Made by a program: the position numbers and the translations under genes
The notes under the pieces: generated by a model
Database searches by the model: none
The model's input: the letters and a program-made list of their open reading frames with translations, nothing else
Told to the model about the DNA's origin: nothing
From: Blastocatellia bacterium
GTDB taxonomy: Bacteria > Acidobacteriota > Blastocatellia > Pyrinomonadales > Pyrinomonadaceae
NCBI GenBank assembly: GCA_003175865.1
Contig: PSRF01000433.1
Span: 1-5,515, forward strand
DNA length: 5,515 nt
Reading direction: 5' to 3'
In this document: one piece after another, positions 1-5,447 of the stretch
Position numbering within the stretch: the first letter of the stretch is position 1
Layout of the letters: every line of letters begins with the position of its first letter

Positions 1-114
1 AAAGGGCTGGAGTCCATAGATTCCAAAGCCGAGAAAGAGATGCTGTGTTATACTCCGCCGCTGTTAAATCCAAGAAGCCGGTCTAGTGCATTCGAGATAG
101 ACAGGGCCGCCTGA
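1..114 (+). CDS. Possible 3' end of an upstream gene (partial, doubtful)
   Basis: Reading from base 1, this frame stays open for 37 codons and ends at a TGA at 112-114. The translated tail is short, polar, ends in ...FEIDRAA and matches no family I recognise. A second frame is also open from base 3 to a TAG at 84-86, and its third-position GC is not clearly worse, so the sequence cannot settle which frame, if either, is coding. An open run of this length arises by chance fairly often. I list it only because the window begins mid-sequence and a gene ending about 70 bases before the kinase would be a normal arrangement. Confidence 0.2.
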   Translation, partial: KGLESIDSKAEKEMLCYTPPLLNPRSRSSAFEIDRAA

Positions 115-169
115 TTCAAAAGCTACGAGGCGTTTCGCTAGCTAATTCCACAGCCAAGCAAAGCAGACC

Positions 170-176
170 GAGGTAA
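170..176 (+). promoter_or_regulatory. Ribosome binding site of the kinase gene
   Basis: GAGGTAA lies ahead of the ATG at 185, with 11 bases between the GAGG core and the start codon, slightly long but workable. An in-frame TAG at 182-184 directly precedes the ATG, so no upstream in-frame start is possible. No convincing promoter is visible in the bases before it. Confidence 0.5.
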
Positions 177-184
177 AGCTCTAG

Positions 185-2410
185 ATGGGTGCAGTCCAGA
201 TCTCTCATGGACGAGAAGACAATTCCGTTCTCATCGTTAACGATATCCCTGACCAACTCACGCTGATGGGCGGATTGTTGCGAAAGGCTGGCTACTCCGT
301 CTTGACAGCTGAAGACGGGTTCGAGGCATTTGATCTCGCCAAACGACAACATCCCGACCTTGTGATTAGCGACGTTTCAATGCCGCGACTCAATGGCCTT
401 GAGTTTTGTCGGCTACTACGCACCGACAGCGAACTCCGATCTGTACCGATTCTCCTGATTAGCGCTCTTCAGAAAGACACAGAAAGTGTTGTCGCGGGTT
501 TGCAGGCTGGCGCCGACGACTATCTGGAAGTTCCTTTCGACTCAACCAAACTGGTCGCCAAAGTCTCACGACTTCTGGAGCGATCCCGGCTGGAAGCCAG
601 CTACCGTGACCTCTTCGAACAAGCAACCGACATGATGTTCACTCAGGATTTGACCGGCCATATCACGAGTATAAATAGTGCCGGGGCAAAATTCCTGGGT
701 CGCCTCCGAGATCAGGTCATCGGAGAGTCGTTCTTCAGAATGTTTGGCATTCTCCCCCAGAGTAACGGTTGGGACCTCGAAAGCGTTCGGGCCGTGGAGG
801 CGTTTCGGCATCAGTTCGAAGCTGACGCGGCTTCAGGCGAACGGCGTTGGTTTGACCTGATCCTCTCACCGATAAAAGGAAAGTTCGATGAGACAGTCGG
901 ATATCGGGGATTGGCGCGCGATATTACCGAAAGAAAAGCCTTTGAGCTCGCGCTGCGGGAATCACAGGAACGTTACCGTTTGTTGTTCGATTCAACGCCG
1001 CAACCGATTTTGGTCTACGACGAGGAAACACTTGGTTTTCTGGCGGTAAACGAAGCCGCGACGCAGACCTACGGTTACTCGCAGGAAGAATTTTTATCGA
1101 TGAACATTGACGATCTTCGCCCCCACGAAGACATTCCTACGATACTCATTAAGAACGCTGCCAGTTCAGATGATGTAGTGATTTCCAGCCCATGGCGTCA
1201 TATAACACGCGATAAGAAGACGATTTATGTAGAAATGACGTCGCATGCATTGGTATTCGACGGCAGGCGTTCAAAACTGGTTATAGTAAATGACGTCACT
1301 GAAAGGAAGTTGCTTGACGAAAAGCAACAGGCCCTTCACACCTCTTTACAACAGTCTGCGATGGAGTGGCGTCAGACGTTCAATGCAATCGACTTTCCGG
1401 TTCTTATCGTCGATCTGGATGGTACGGTCAAACGCTCTAATGAAGCGGCTGAACGGCTCGCTGGAGTCGAAGCTGACCATATAATTGGCCGGCAAATTCT
1501 GGATTTAGGCCAAACACATCCCTGGGCAAAAGCGACCGAATTAATAGGACAAATTCGCCAGCATCATTCTCCTTTGTCCGAAGAAATTAGAGATGATGCC
1601 ACGGGAAAGACCTGGGCCATCACAGCGTACCTCATCCACGAATTTGGTTCCGCAGGTGAACGTGCCATCCTGATCGCGCAGGACATTTCTAAACGAGCTG
1701 AATTGGAGGCATCGCTCAGACAAAGCGAGATGATGTCCTTGCTTGGATCGCTAGTGGCAGGCGTCGCTCATGAGGTTCGTAACCCGTTGTTTGGTATCTC
1801 ATCGATTCTGGACGCCTTTGAAACTAGGTTTAGCGATCGCACTGAGTATCTCCGATATACCAATGTGCTGAGAGATGAGATCGGGCGCTTAACGGTTTTG
1901 ATGGAAGAGCTGTTGGAATACGGCAAACCCTTCCGTGGGGAGTTGTACTTGGTGTCGCTTGAAGAGATGCTGGCCCGATCGATTCGCGCATGTTTGCCGG
2001 CCGCAGAAGTCGCTAAAGTGTCGCTCGTAAATAACATTCAGGAAGACCTGCCGAAGATAAGGATCGACCGGCGCAGACTGTCGAAAGTATTCGTAAATCT
2101 GATTGAAAACGCAATCCAACATTCGCCTGCGGGTGGGGTAGTAACTGTCGAGGCTCGCAGAGTTATTGAAAACAATCAGGGGTGGATTCAGTGTGCGATT
2201 CGCGATTTAGGACGCGGCATTGCCGAAGAGGATTTACCGAAGATATTTGAGCCATTCTATTCAAAGAGACGCGGCGGAACAGGATTAGGTTTGGCTATTG
2301 CACATCGAATCATGCAAGAGCACGGGGGAAAGCTTATCGCCGGCAATAATCCGGAAGGCGGTGCCTGCATGATTGCAAGATTTCCAATGCCCGCTGGAGG
2401 AGATGCCTGA
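185..2410 (+). CDS. Soluble hybrid sensor histidine kinase: REC-PAS-PAS-PAS-HisKA-HATPase
   Basis: A 741-residue cytoplasmic sensor kinase that should autophosphorylate on histidine and pass phosphate to the response regulator encoded next. Domains in order: receiver (about 14-130, phospho-acceptor D63 in ISDVSMP); PAS 1 (about 138-251, ending RDITERK); PAS 2 (about 259-375, ending NDVTERK); PAS 3 (about 388-504, ending QDISKR); HisKA with H529 in AHEVRNPL; HATPase with N-box NLIENA (638-643), DLGRG (674-678) and GGTGLGL (697-703). No signal peptide or membrane segment is present, so it must sense a cytoplasmic signal or be tuned through its receiver. The receiver is atypical: the usual acidic pair reads N19-D20, and the conserved lysine is V116 (DDYLEVPF). 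The next gene overlaps by one base. It differs from the membrane-bound PrsK kinases classically tied to PEP-CTERM systems. Its ligand cannot be told from the sequence. Confidence 0.95.
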   Translation: MGAVQISHGREDNSVLIVNDIPDQLTLMGGLLRKAGYSVLTAEDGFEAFDLAKRQHPDLVISDVSMPRLNGLEFCRLLRTDSELRSVPILLISALQKDTESVVAGLQAGADDYLEVPFDSTKLVAKVSRLLERSRLEASYRDLFEQATDMMFTQDLTGHITSINSAGAKFLGRLRDQVIGESFFRMFGILPQSNGWDLESVRAVEAFRHQFEADAASGERRWFDLILSPIKGKFDETVGYRGLARDITERKAFELALRESQERYRLLFDSTPQPILVYDEETLGFLAVNEAATQTYGYSQEEFLSMNIDDLRPHEDIPTILIKNAASSDDVVISSPWRHITRDKKTIYVEMTSHALVFDGRRSKLVIVNDVTERKLLDEKQQALHTSLQQSAMEWRQTFNAIDFPVLIVDLDGTVKRSNEAAERLAGVEADHIIGRQILDLGQTHPWAKATELIGQIRQHHSPLSEEIRDDATGKTWAITAYLIHEFGSAGERAILIAQDISKRAELEASLRQSEMMSLLGSLVAGVAHEVRNPLFGISSILDAFETRFSDRTEYLRYTNVLRDEIGRLTVLMEELLEYGKPFRGELYLVSLEEMLARSIRACLPAAEVAKVSLVNNIQEDLPKIRIDRRRLSKVFVNLIENAIQHSPAGGVVTVEARRVIENNQGWIQCAIRDLGRGIAEEDLPKIFEPFYSKRRGGTGLGLAIAHRIMQEHGGKLIAGNNPEGGACMIARFPMPAGGDA
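2396..2402 (+). promoter_or_regulatory. Strong Shine-Dalgarno of the response regulator, inside the kinase gene
   Basis: GGAGGAG lies within the last codons of the kinase, 7 bases ahead of the ATG at 2410. The kinase stop and regulator start overlap as TGATG. The spacing and overlap fix the regulator start and imply translational coupling of the pair. Confidence 0.85.
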
Positions 2411-3762
2411 TGGCGCGGAATCGAGTTCTGGTCGTTGATGATGAATCAGCAGTACGTTTTGGCATTCGCGACTTCTTGGAACAGCAGGGTTTTGAAATTG
2501 ATGAGGCGGACAGTTGCCAGGACGCTCAGCACCTGTTCCGCGCGACTCGTCCGGATATCGTCATTGCCGATTACATGTTGCCGGACGGCACTGCGCTCGA
2601 CCTAATTCCACGGCTCAAAGAAATTGATTCCGATATTCCACTCCTTGTTCTAACTGCCCACGGTTCCATTGATCTCGCTGTTCGCGCAATCAAGGAAGGG
2701 GCCGAACAGTTTTTGACGAAACCTTTAGAACTGCCGGCGCTCCGGGTAATTCTCGAACGTCTGCTTCAGAAACAGCGAAACCACCACAAACAGCTGGCTA
2801 GCAAGACCAGGCAAATCCGACAGGCAGTTAATCCATTCATTGGTACGAGCGCCGCAATCAGGAGTCTGGCAGATCAGGCGCGAAAGATTCTTACGACAGA
2901 GAGTCCGGTATTGATCCTTGGGGAAACCGGAACTGGCAAAGGCGTGCTTGCCCGCTGGCTCCATGAAAACAGTAATCGTGCTGAGGAAGCGTTTGTCGAC
3001 TTGAACTGCGCCGGCCTATCGAGAGAACTCCTCGAAACCGAACTCTTTGGTCATGAAAAAGGCGCATTTACGTCTGCGACAGCCTCCAAACAAGGCCTAT
3101 TCGAGGTCGCACACCGAGGCACGATTTTTCTGGATGAGGTAGGAGATGTGGATCTGCAGATTCAACCGAAACTGTTGAAGGTCCTCGAAGAGAAGCGATT
3201 TAGGAGAGTTGGTGATGTGAGAGATCGTCAGGTTGATGTTCGATTGATTGCTGCCACACACCAGGATATCGGATCGCTCGTTCGTGAGAAGAAATTCCGG
3301 GACGACCTCTACTTCCGTATCAGCACGATCCCGCTATCCTTTCCGCCACTCAGGGATCGAATCGAAGATATCTCAACCCTCGCTCAGTACCTGCTAGATA
3401 AGGTCGCCTCGGATTTGGGAAGAGGCGAAATTCAGCTCGATGAGAGTTGCGTTAAAGGCCTTAAAGCGTATTCCTGGCCTGGAAATGTCCGGGAACTTCG
3501 AAATGTGATTGAGCGCGCAGTATTACTAAGCGAAGGCAGATCCATTGGTCTACGGGATCTGAATTTTGACGGGCATTCAAATGTCGCCGCGCCTTTCCTC
3601 GATTCAAGCCTCACCCTTCTTGAACTTGAGAAAAGGCATATCGAACGGGTCCTGCATGAAGAGCAGGGCAGGGTGGAGCGTGCAGCTAAGCGACTCGGCA
3701 TACCTCGAAGCTCGCTCTACCAGAAGATCAAGAAGCACCACATTCCAACCTCTAGAATCTAG
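2410..3762 (+). CDS. NtrC/AtoC-type sigma-54-dependent response regulator
   Basis: A 450-residue transcription activator of the bacterial enhancer-binding protein family. It has a receiver (about 4-118: acidic pair D10-D11, phospho-acceptor D54 in IADYMLPDG, T82, K104), an AAA+ sigma-54 interaction domain (about 140-375: Walker A GETGTGKG at 171-178, sigma-54 contact loop GAFTSA at 218-223, Walker B GTIFLDE at 237-243), and a Fis-type helix-turn-helix (about 404-445, RVERAAKRLGIPRSSLYQKI). Phosphorylated by the preceding kinase, it should form a ring that hydrolyses ATP to open sigma-54 RNA polymerase complexes from a distant upstream site. The loop has Ser at position 222 where GAFTGA is usual. 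The last codons (TSRI-stop) lie in a TCTAGA-N-TCTAGA dyad that recurs before the second PEP-CTERM gene, so it is a plausible site for this protein. It is analogous to PrsR regulators of PEP-CTERM genes, but I cannot show orthology, so no symbol is given. Confidence 0.95.
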   Translation: MARNRVLVVDDESAVRFGIRDFLEQQGFEIDEADSCQDAQHLFRATRPDIVIADYMLPDGTALDLIPRLKEIDSDIPLLVLTAHGSIDLAVRAIKEGAEQFLTKPLELPALRVILERLLQKQRNHHKQLASKTRQIRQAVNPFIGTSAAIRSLADQARKILTTESPVLILGETGTGKGVLARWLHENSNRAEEAFVDLNCAGLSRELLETELFGHEKGAFTSATASKQGLFEVAHRGTIFLDEVGDVDLQIQPKLLKVLEEKRFRRVGDVRDRQVDVRLIAATHQDIGSLVREKKFRDDLYFRISTIPLSFPPLRDRIEDISTLAQYLLDKVASDLGRGEIQLDESCVKGLKAYSWPGNVRELRNVIERAVLLSEGRSIGLRDLNFDGHSNVAAPFLDSSLTLLELEKRHIERVLHEEQGRVERAAKRLGIPRSSLYQKIKKHHIPTSRI

Positions 3763-3763
3763 A
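3751..3763 (+). promoter_or_regulatory. Dyad TCTAGA-A-TCTAGA, candidate activator-binding site (copy 1)
   Basis: A perfect 13-bp dyad with a one-base centre. It covers the last three codons and TAG stop of the response regulator gene. The same dyad, TCTAGA-G-TCTAGA, occurs at 5137-5149 at almost the same distance from the shared 22-bp block (89 versus 85 bases). It lies about 120 bases before the sigma-54-like element, the usual range for upstream activator sites of NtrC-type proteins. Binding by the neighbouring regulator is inference. Confidence 0.5.
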
Positions 3764-3776
3764 TCTGCTCTGCTCT

Positions 3777-3791
3777 GGATGTTAGACATCC
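3777..3791 (+). terminator. Short hairpin after the regulator gene, weak terminator candidate
   Basis: GGATGT-TAG-ACATCC forms a perfect 6-bp stem with a 3-base loop starting 14 bases after the regulator stop. It is followed by a pyrimidine-rich stretch (CTTCCT) but no run of T, so a rho-independent terminator is doubtful. It has no counterpart in the second control region, which fits a role specific to the end of the kinase-regulator operon. Confidence 0.25.
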
Positions 3792-3869
3792 CTTCCTCAT
3801 AATTCTGGTTCCAATTTGCAAGATTCCTAAAAACCGAGAGGTTTTCGACATTTATCTTACTACGGGTAA

Positions 3870-3885
3870 TGGACCAAACATTACA
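3870..3885 (+). promoter_or_regulatory. Degenerate sigma-54-like promoter of the first PEP-CTERM gene
   Basis: TGGACCAAACATTACA aligns with the better-preserved TGGCCCAAACTTTGCA of copy 2. The -24 GG is present, and after 10 bases the -12 dinucleotide is AC instead of GC. If used, transcription would start near 3896, giving a leader of about 167 bases. The loss of the -12 G predicts a weaker promoter than copy 2, or one read differently. Confidence 0.4.
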
Positions 3886-3890
3886 CCGGG

Positions 3891-3904
3891 TTGGCGCGTG
3901 CCAA
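3891..3904. promoter_or_regulatory. Near-perfect 14-bp palindrome (copy 1)
   Basis: TTGGCGCGTGCCAA differs from a perfect palindrome by one base pair (G opposite T). It corresponds to the perfect TTGGCACGTGCCAA at 5275-5288. It sits where transcription would begin from the sigma-54-like element, so it could be an operator or form the 5' end of the mRNA. It also contains TTGGC(A/G)CG, which resembles a sigma-54 -24 box, but no GC follows at the -12 distance (the bases are TC). Confidence 0.5.
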
Positions 3905-3913
3905 TCAACATTT

Positions 3914-3933
3914 AGCTCCTCGCGAAGAGTCGA
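3914..3933 (+). other. Conserved leader hairpin (copy 1)
   Basis: TCCTCG and CGAGGA form a 6-bp stem around the loop CGAAGAGT. Copy 2 keeps it as TCCTCG/TGAGGA, where one G-C pair becomes G-U. Pairing kept while the loop changes suggests that the RNA structure matters. Confidence 0.45.
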
Positions 3934-4012
3934 GGATTTTTGGCTGAAATATTCCGAGCTTCGCATTGTCCGCGCCGCTCATTTTCTTGCCACTCACTCC
4001 GTTTTACGGAAA

Positions 4013-4042
4013 CAACTCAGCCGCTCAGGGGAGCGGGGTTGT
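4013..4042 (+). other. Stem-loop just upstream of the ribosome binding site (copy 1)
   Basis: ACAAC pairs with GTTGT, enclosing a perfect inner stem CCGCTC-AGGG-GAGCGG. The whole lies only a few bases ahead of AAGGAG. Copy 2 keeps the outer stem (ACAACTC/GAGTTGT) and the sequence CGCTCAGGG but rebuilds the inner part. It may influence ribosome access or mRNA stability; the function is inferred. Confidence 0.5.
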
Positions 4043-4047
4043 AACTC

Positions 4048-4055
4048 AAGGAGAG
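4048..4055 (+). promoter_or_regulatory. Ribosome binding site of the first PEP-CTERM gene
   Basis: AAGGAGAG has its AAGGAG core 9 bases ahead of the ATG at 4063, and the same AAGGAGAG at the same spacing precedes the second gene. In copy 1 only, flanking ACTCAA and TTGAGT could pair and place GGAGAG in a six-base loop. Confidence 0.85.
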
Positions 4056-4062
4056 TTGAGTA

Positions 4063-4803
4063 ATGACTGGGTTTACTAAATTGAAACAAGCGATGGTAGC
4101 AACGACAGCTTTAGCCATCGTGATAATTGCCTCCAGCGTGACGAAGGCTGACCCGATAAATATTTGTACAGGTAATCCGCCTTGCAGCGTGACCAACGTT
4201 AGCGGTTCAATAGTTGCCGGTAACGGCACGGTCACCATTACGCTTAACAACAATCTCACCAACGCACAGGTGGTGTCTGTCATTCAAAACATCAGCGGTG
4301 TGTACTTCGAAGTGAGCGGGTACAACGGTGGAGCGGTATCACTATCCAGTAGCCACTCCACTCAATCAACGAATATCGATAATAGCGGCAATGGAGTCCT
4401 GGCTGGCGCTGTTGACCCAAGTGGATGGGCTGCTGGCCACAGTGGACAAACCATCACGGTTTGCGTCGTGTGTGCCTTCGGAGTTGGTCCGGCGGCTGGA
4501 CCCGAACAGACGATAATCGGCGGAAACGGAAGTGGAGCTTATGCCAATGCAAACGGCAGTATTGCCGGCAACAATCCCCATAATCCGTTTCTTGTTGGAA
4601 CGAACACATTCACGCTGGTTGTACCAGGTGTTACGGTTGACTCTGCTTTCAGCAACGTGGTTATCCAGTTCGGTACAACAGCAAACCCGACTGGAACACC
4701 TCCAACAAGCCTCCCCGAGCCAGCCAGCATGTTGCTGCTGGGCAGCGGGTTGGTAGGAGCTGCCGGAACTTTGCGTCGATACCGGCGCAAGATCGGCAAG
4801 TGA
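4063..4803 (+). CDS. PEP-CTERM sorting domain protein, secreted or surface-associated
   Basis: A 246-residue precursor. The N terminus is a signal peptide (K6, K8, hydrophobic core about 10-25, likely cleavage after TKA at residue 29). The C terminus is a textbook PEP-CTERM tag: LPEP (217-220), hydrophobic segment (about 221-236), then a basic tail RRYRRK (238-243). Family knowledge: such proteins are exported by Sec, and the tag is removed by exosortase in bacteria making extracellular polysaccharide. The mature body (30-215) is rich in Gly, Asn, Ser and Thr, is probably beta-rich and has no catalytic motif I recognise. It has four cysteines, C35, C41 and a CVVC at 134-137, which could form disulfides after export. 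Exosortase is not in the window. The start is fixed by AAGGAGAG and by identity with the second gene's start. A matrix or adhesion role is inferred from family habit. Confidence 0.92.
   Translation: MTGFTKLKQAMVATTALAIVIIASSVTKADPINICTGNPPCSVTNVSGSIVAGNGTVTITLNNNLTNAQVVSVIQNISGVYFEVSGYNGGAVSLSSSHSTQSTNIDNSGNGVLAGAVDPSGWAAGHSGQTITVCVVCAFGVGPAAGPEQTIIGGNGSGAYANANGSIAGNNPHNPFLVGTNTFTLVVPGVTVDSAFSNVVIQFGTTANPTGTPPTSLPEPASMLLLGSGLVGAAGTLRRYRRKIGK
4714..4791 (+). other. PEP-CTERM sorting signal (coding region for residues 218-243)
   Basis: The tripartite signal is P218-E219-P220, a transmembrane-like segment and a short arginine-rich tail, ending three residues before the stop. This is the diagnostic recognition and cleavage region for exosortase-type transpeptidases. 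Confidence 0.93.
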
Positions 4804-4818
4804 GTTGATCCAAGGATA

Positions 4819-4851
4819 CTGGGCCTGGGTTACTGCCGAACTCAGGTCCGG
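4819..4851 (+). terminator. Strong hairpin after the PEP-CTERM gene, probable terminator or 3' stabiliser
   Basis: GGGCCTGGGTT (4821-4831) pairs with AACTCAGGTCC (4839-4849) around a 7-base loop ACTGCCG. This gives an 11-bp stem with two G-U pairs, extendable by two more pairs. It starts 16 bases after the stop codon. No T-run follows, so it is not a classic intrinsic terminator; it may act with Rho or protect the 3' end. Confidence 0.5.
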
Positions 4852-5136
4852 GAACTAGTTTGCACTGGAATTTGCCGTTGTTGTTTGCAGTAATCACGAG
4901 TACCTCACATGGACGTGCGCTCACGAATCTGGCAGAGCAAGCCCGAATAATCCTTCATTCAGTCCTTCATTCCTGCTGAACCAAGAACGCTCCCCACGTG
5001 CTCGCATTCTGGTCTCATCAAAGCCGCCAATCGTTCAGCGGAGTAACCTGTAAAACGGTGCGAGGTTGTCAAAGAAACTTACGTTTCAGTCTCACGAAAA
5101 TCGTTCGCGTTGCTCAAACAATCCAGCCTCGCCACG
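4852..5136. other. Gene-free spacer between the two PEP-CTERM units
   Basis: I see no credible gene on either strand: the open frames here are short or overlap the end of the preceding gene in antisense. The only repeat noted is a tandem TCCTTCATTC (4951-4960 and 4963-4972, period 12). There is no recognisable tRNA, mobile element or clear promoter. The corresponding position before the first control region is occupied by the response regulator coding sequence. Confidence 0.6.
4951..4972. repeat. Short tandem direct repeat, TCCTTCATTC twice
   Basis: Two identical 10-mers are separated by AG, giving a period of 12. Two units are too few to imply a function; this may be replication slippage in non-coding spacer. 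Confidence 0.6.
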
Positions 5137-5150
5137 TCTAGAGTCTAGAC
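5136..5150 (+). promoter_or_regulatory. Dyad GTCTAGA-G-TCTAGAC, candidate activator-binding site (copy 2)
   Basis: A perfect 15-bp dyad with a one-base centre, about 103 bases before the -24 GG of the sigma-54-like box. Unlike copy 1 it does not lie in a coding sequence, so its conservation there cannot be explained by protein-coding constraint. It is a plausible enhancer for the neighbouring Fis-type activator. Confidence 0.5.
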
Positions 5151-5252
5151 CTCGAGTCTGAATCTTGGACGCCTCCGGCCATTCCCAGATCCACCATTTT
5201 CAAATTTGCTAAAACTCAAAGGGTTTTCGACATTTATCTTACTTACAGGTAA

Positions 5253-5268
5253 TGGCCCAAACTTTGCA
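5253..5268 (+). promoter_or_regulatory. Sigma-54 promoter of the second PEP-CTERM gene
   Basis: TGGCCCAAACTTTGCA has the required GG-N10-GC spacing and matches the TGGCACG-N4-TTGCA consensus at most fixed positions, including the whole TTGCA -12 box. Transcription would start near 5279, leaving a leader of about 176 bases. The adjacent sigma-54 activator gene supports the assignment. Confidence 0.65.
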
Positions 5269-5274
5269 CTAGAG

Positions 5275-5288
5275 TTGGCACGTGCCAA
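5275..5288. promoter_or_regulatory. Perfect 14-bp palindrome (copy 2)
   Basis: TTGGCACGTGCCAA is its own reverse complement and straddles the predicted transcription start. Both copies continue with AATC(A/T)ACAT(T/G)TAGCT. It may be an operator for a dimeric protein. The TGGCACG in it resembles a -24 element but lacks a matching -12. Confidence 0.55.
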
Positions 5289-5299
5289 TCTACATGTAG

Positions 5300-5320
5300 C
5301 TTCCTCGCGATAAAGCTGAG
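5300..5320 (+). other. Conserved leader hairpin (copy 2)
   Basis: TCCTCG and TGAGGA form a 6-bp stem with one G-U pair around a 9-base loop. It is the counterpart of the 3914-3933 hairpin; loop sequence differs while pairing is kept. Confidence 0.4.
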
Positions 5321-5398
5321 GACATTGTGGCCGAAATAATCTTGAGTCTCGCATTGCCCGCGCCTCTAGTATTTTTGCCAATTTCCCAATGATTTACG

Positions 5399-5434
5399 AC
5401 AACTCGTGGTCATTCGCTCAGGGCTGAGAGTTGT
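5399..5434 (+). other. Stem-loop upstream of the ribosome binding site (copy 2)
   Basis: ACAACTC pairs with GAGTTGT as an outer 7-bp stem enclosing a loop that includes CGCTCAGGGC. The outer stem and the CGCTCAGGG segment are shared with copy 1 at 4013-4042, although the intervening sequence differs. Confidence 0.45.
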
Positions 5435-5439
5435 ACGTC

Positions 5440-5447
5440 AAGGAGAG
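5440..5447 (+). promoter_or_regulatory. Ribosome binding site of the second PEP-CTERM gene
   Basis: AAGGAGAG has its AAGGAG core 9 bases ahead of the ATG at 5455, identical in sequence and spacing to the site before the first PEP-CTERM gene. Confidence 0.85.

Larger units (their letters stand above)
3751..4062 (+). repeat. Control region copy 1, upstream of the first PEP-CTERM gene
   Basis: This gene-free stretch is repeated, with divergence, at 5137-5454. From the exact 22-bp block onward the two copies agree at roughly 70% of positions by eye, with only small indels. The shared order is dyad, 22-bp block (3840-3861), TGG(N10)(G/A)C element, 14-bp palindrome, small hairpin, CGCATTG-CCGCGCC block, ACAAC/GTTGT stem, AAGGAGAG and ATG. 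Between the dyad and the block the copies are much less alike. The offset between copies is 1382-1392 bases along its length. I see no gene in it. Confidence 0.85.

Noticed and set aside
49..54. TATACT as a -10 box for the kinase gene
   Set aside because: No acceptable -35 lies 16-18 bases upstream, and the site is about 130 bases before the start codon. One hexamer is not enough.
180..185. Single TCTAGA overlapping the kinase start codon as an autoregulatory site
   Set aside because: Only one half of the TCTAGA-N-TCTAGA dyad is present and a hexamer can occur by chance.
3806..3820. TGGTTCCAATTTGCA as a sigma-54 promoter in copy 1
   Set aside because: The GG-to-GC gap is 9, not 10, and the -24 half is missing in copy 2, although ATTTGC is shared. 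The downstream element fits both copies better.
3604..3966. A 120-codon open frame on the minus strand across the end of the regulator and the control region
   Set aside because: It is antisense to the regulator's conserved Fis domain and runs into the promoter region of copy 1. Its protein shows no recognisable motif, and the control copy at 5137-5454 does not keep it open.
3869..4063. A 64-codon + strand frame through the leader, ending just before the PEP-CTERM start
   Set aside because: Its ATG lies on the -24 element, upstream of the likely transcript start. In copy 2 the equivalent ATG is followed by a stop after six codons, so the frame is not conserved.
4366..4924. Several short minus-strand open frames across the PEP-CTERM gene and its 3' flank
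   Set aside because: They are shadows of the well-supported + strand gene, with no family signature and no convincing start sites.
5253..5288. The palindrome's TTGGCACG as the real -24 element
   Set aside because: Ten bases after its GG the dinucleotide is TC in both copies, not GC. I kept the upstream GG-N10-GC as the preferred call but could not exclude this one.
5391..5429. A 12-codon upstream frame (ATG 5391) in the copy 2 leader as a leader peptide
   Set aside because: No Shine-Dalgarno is evident, and the ATG is absent from copy 1, where the leader has no ATG between the predicted transcript start and the gene.
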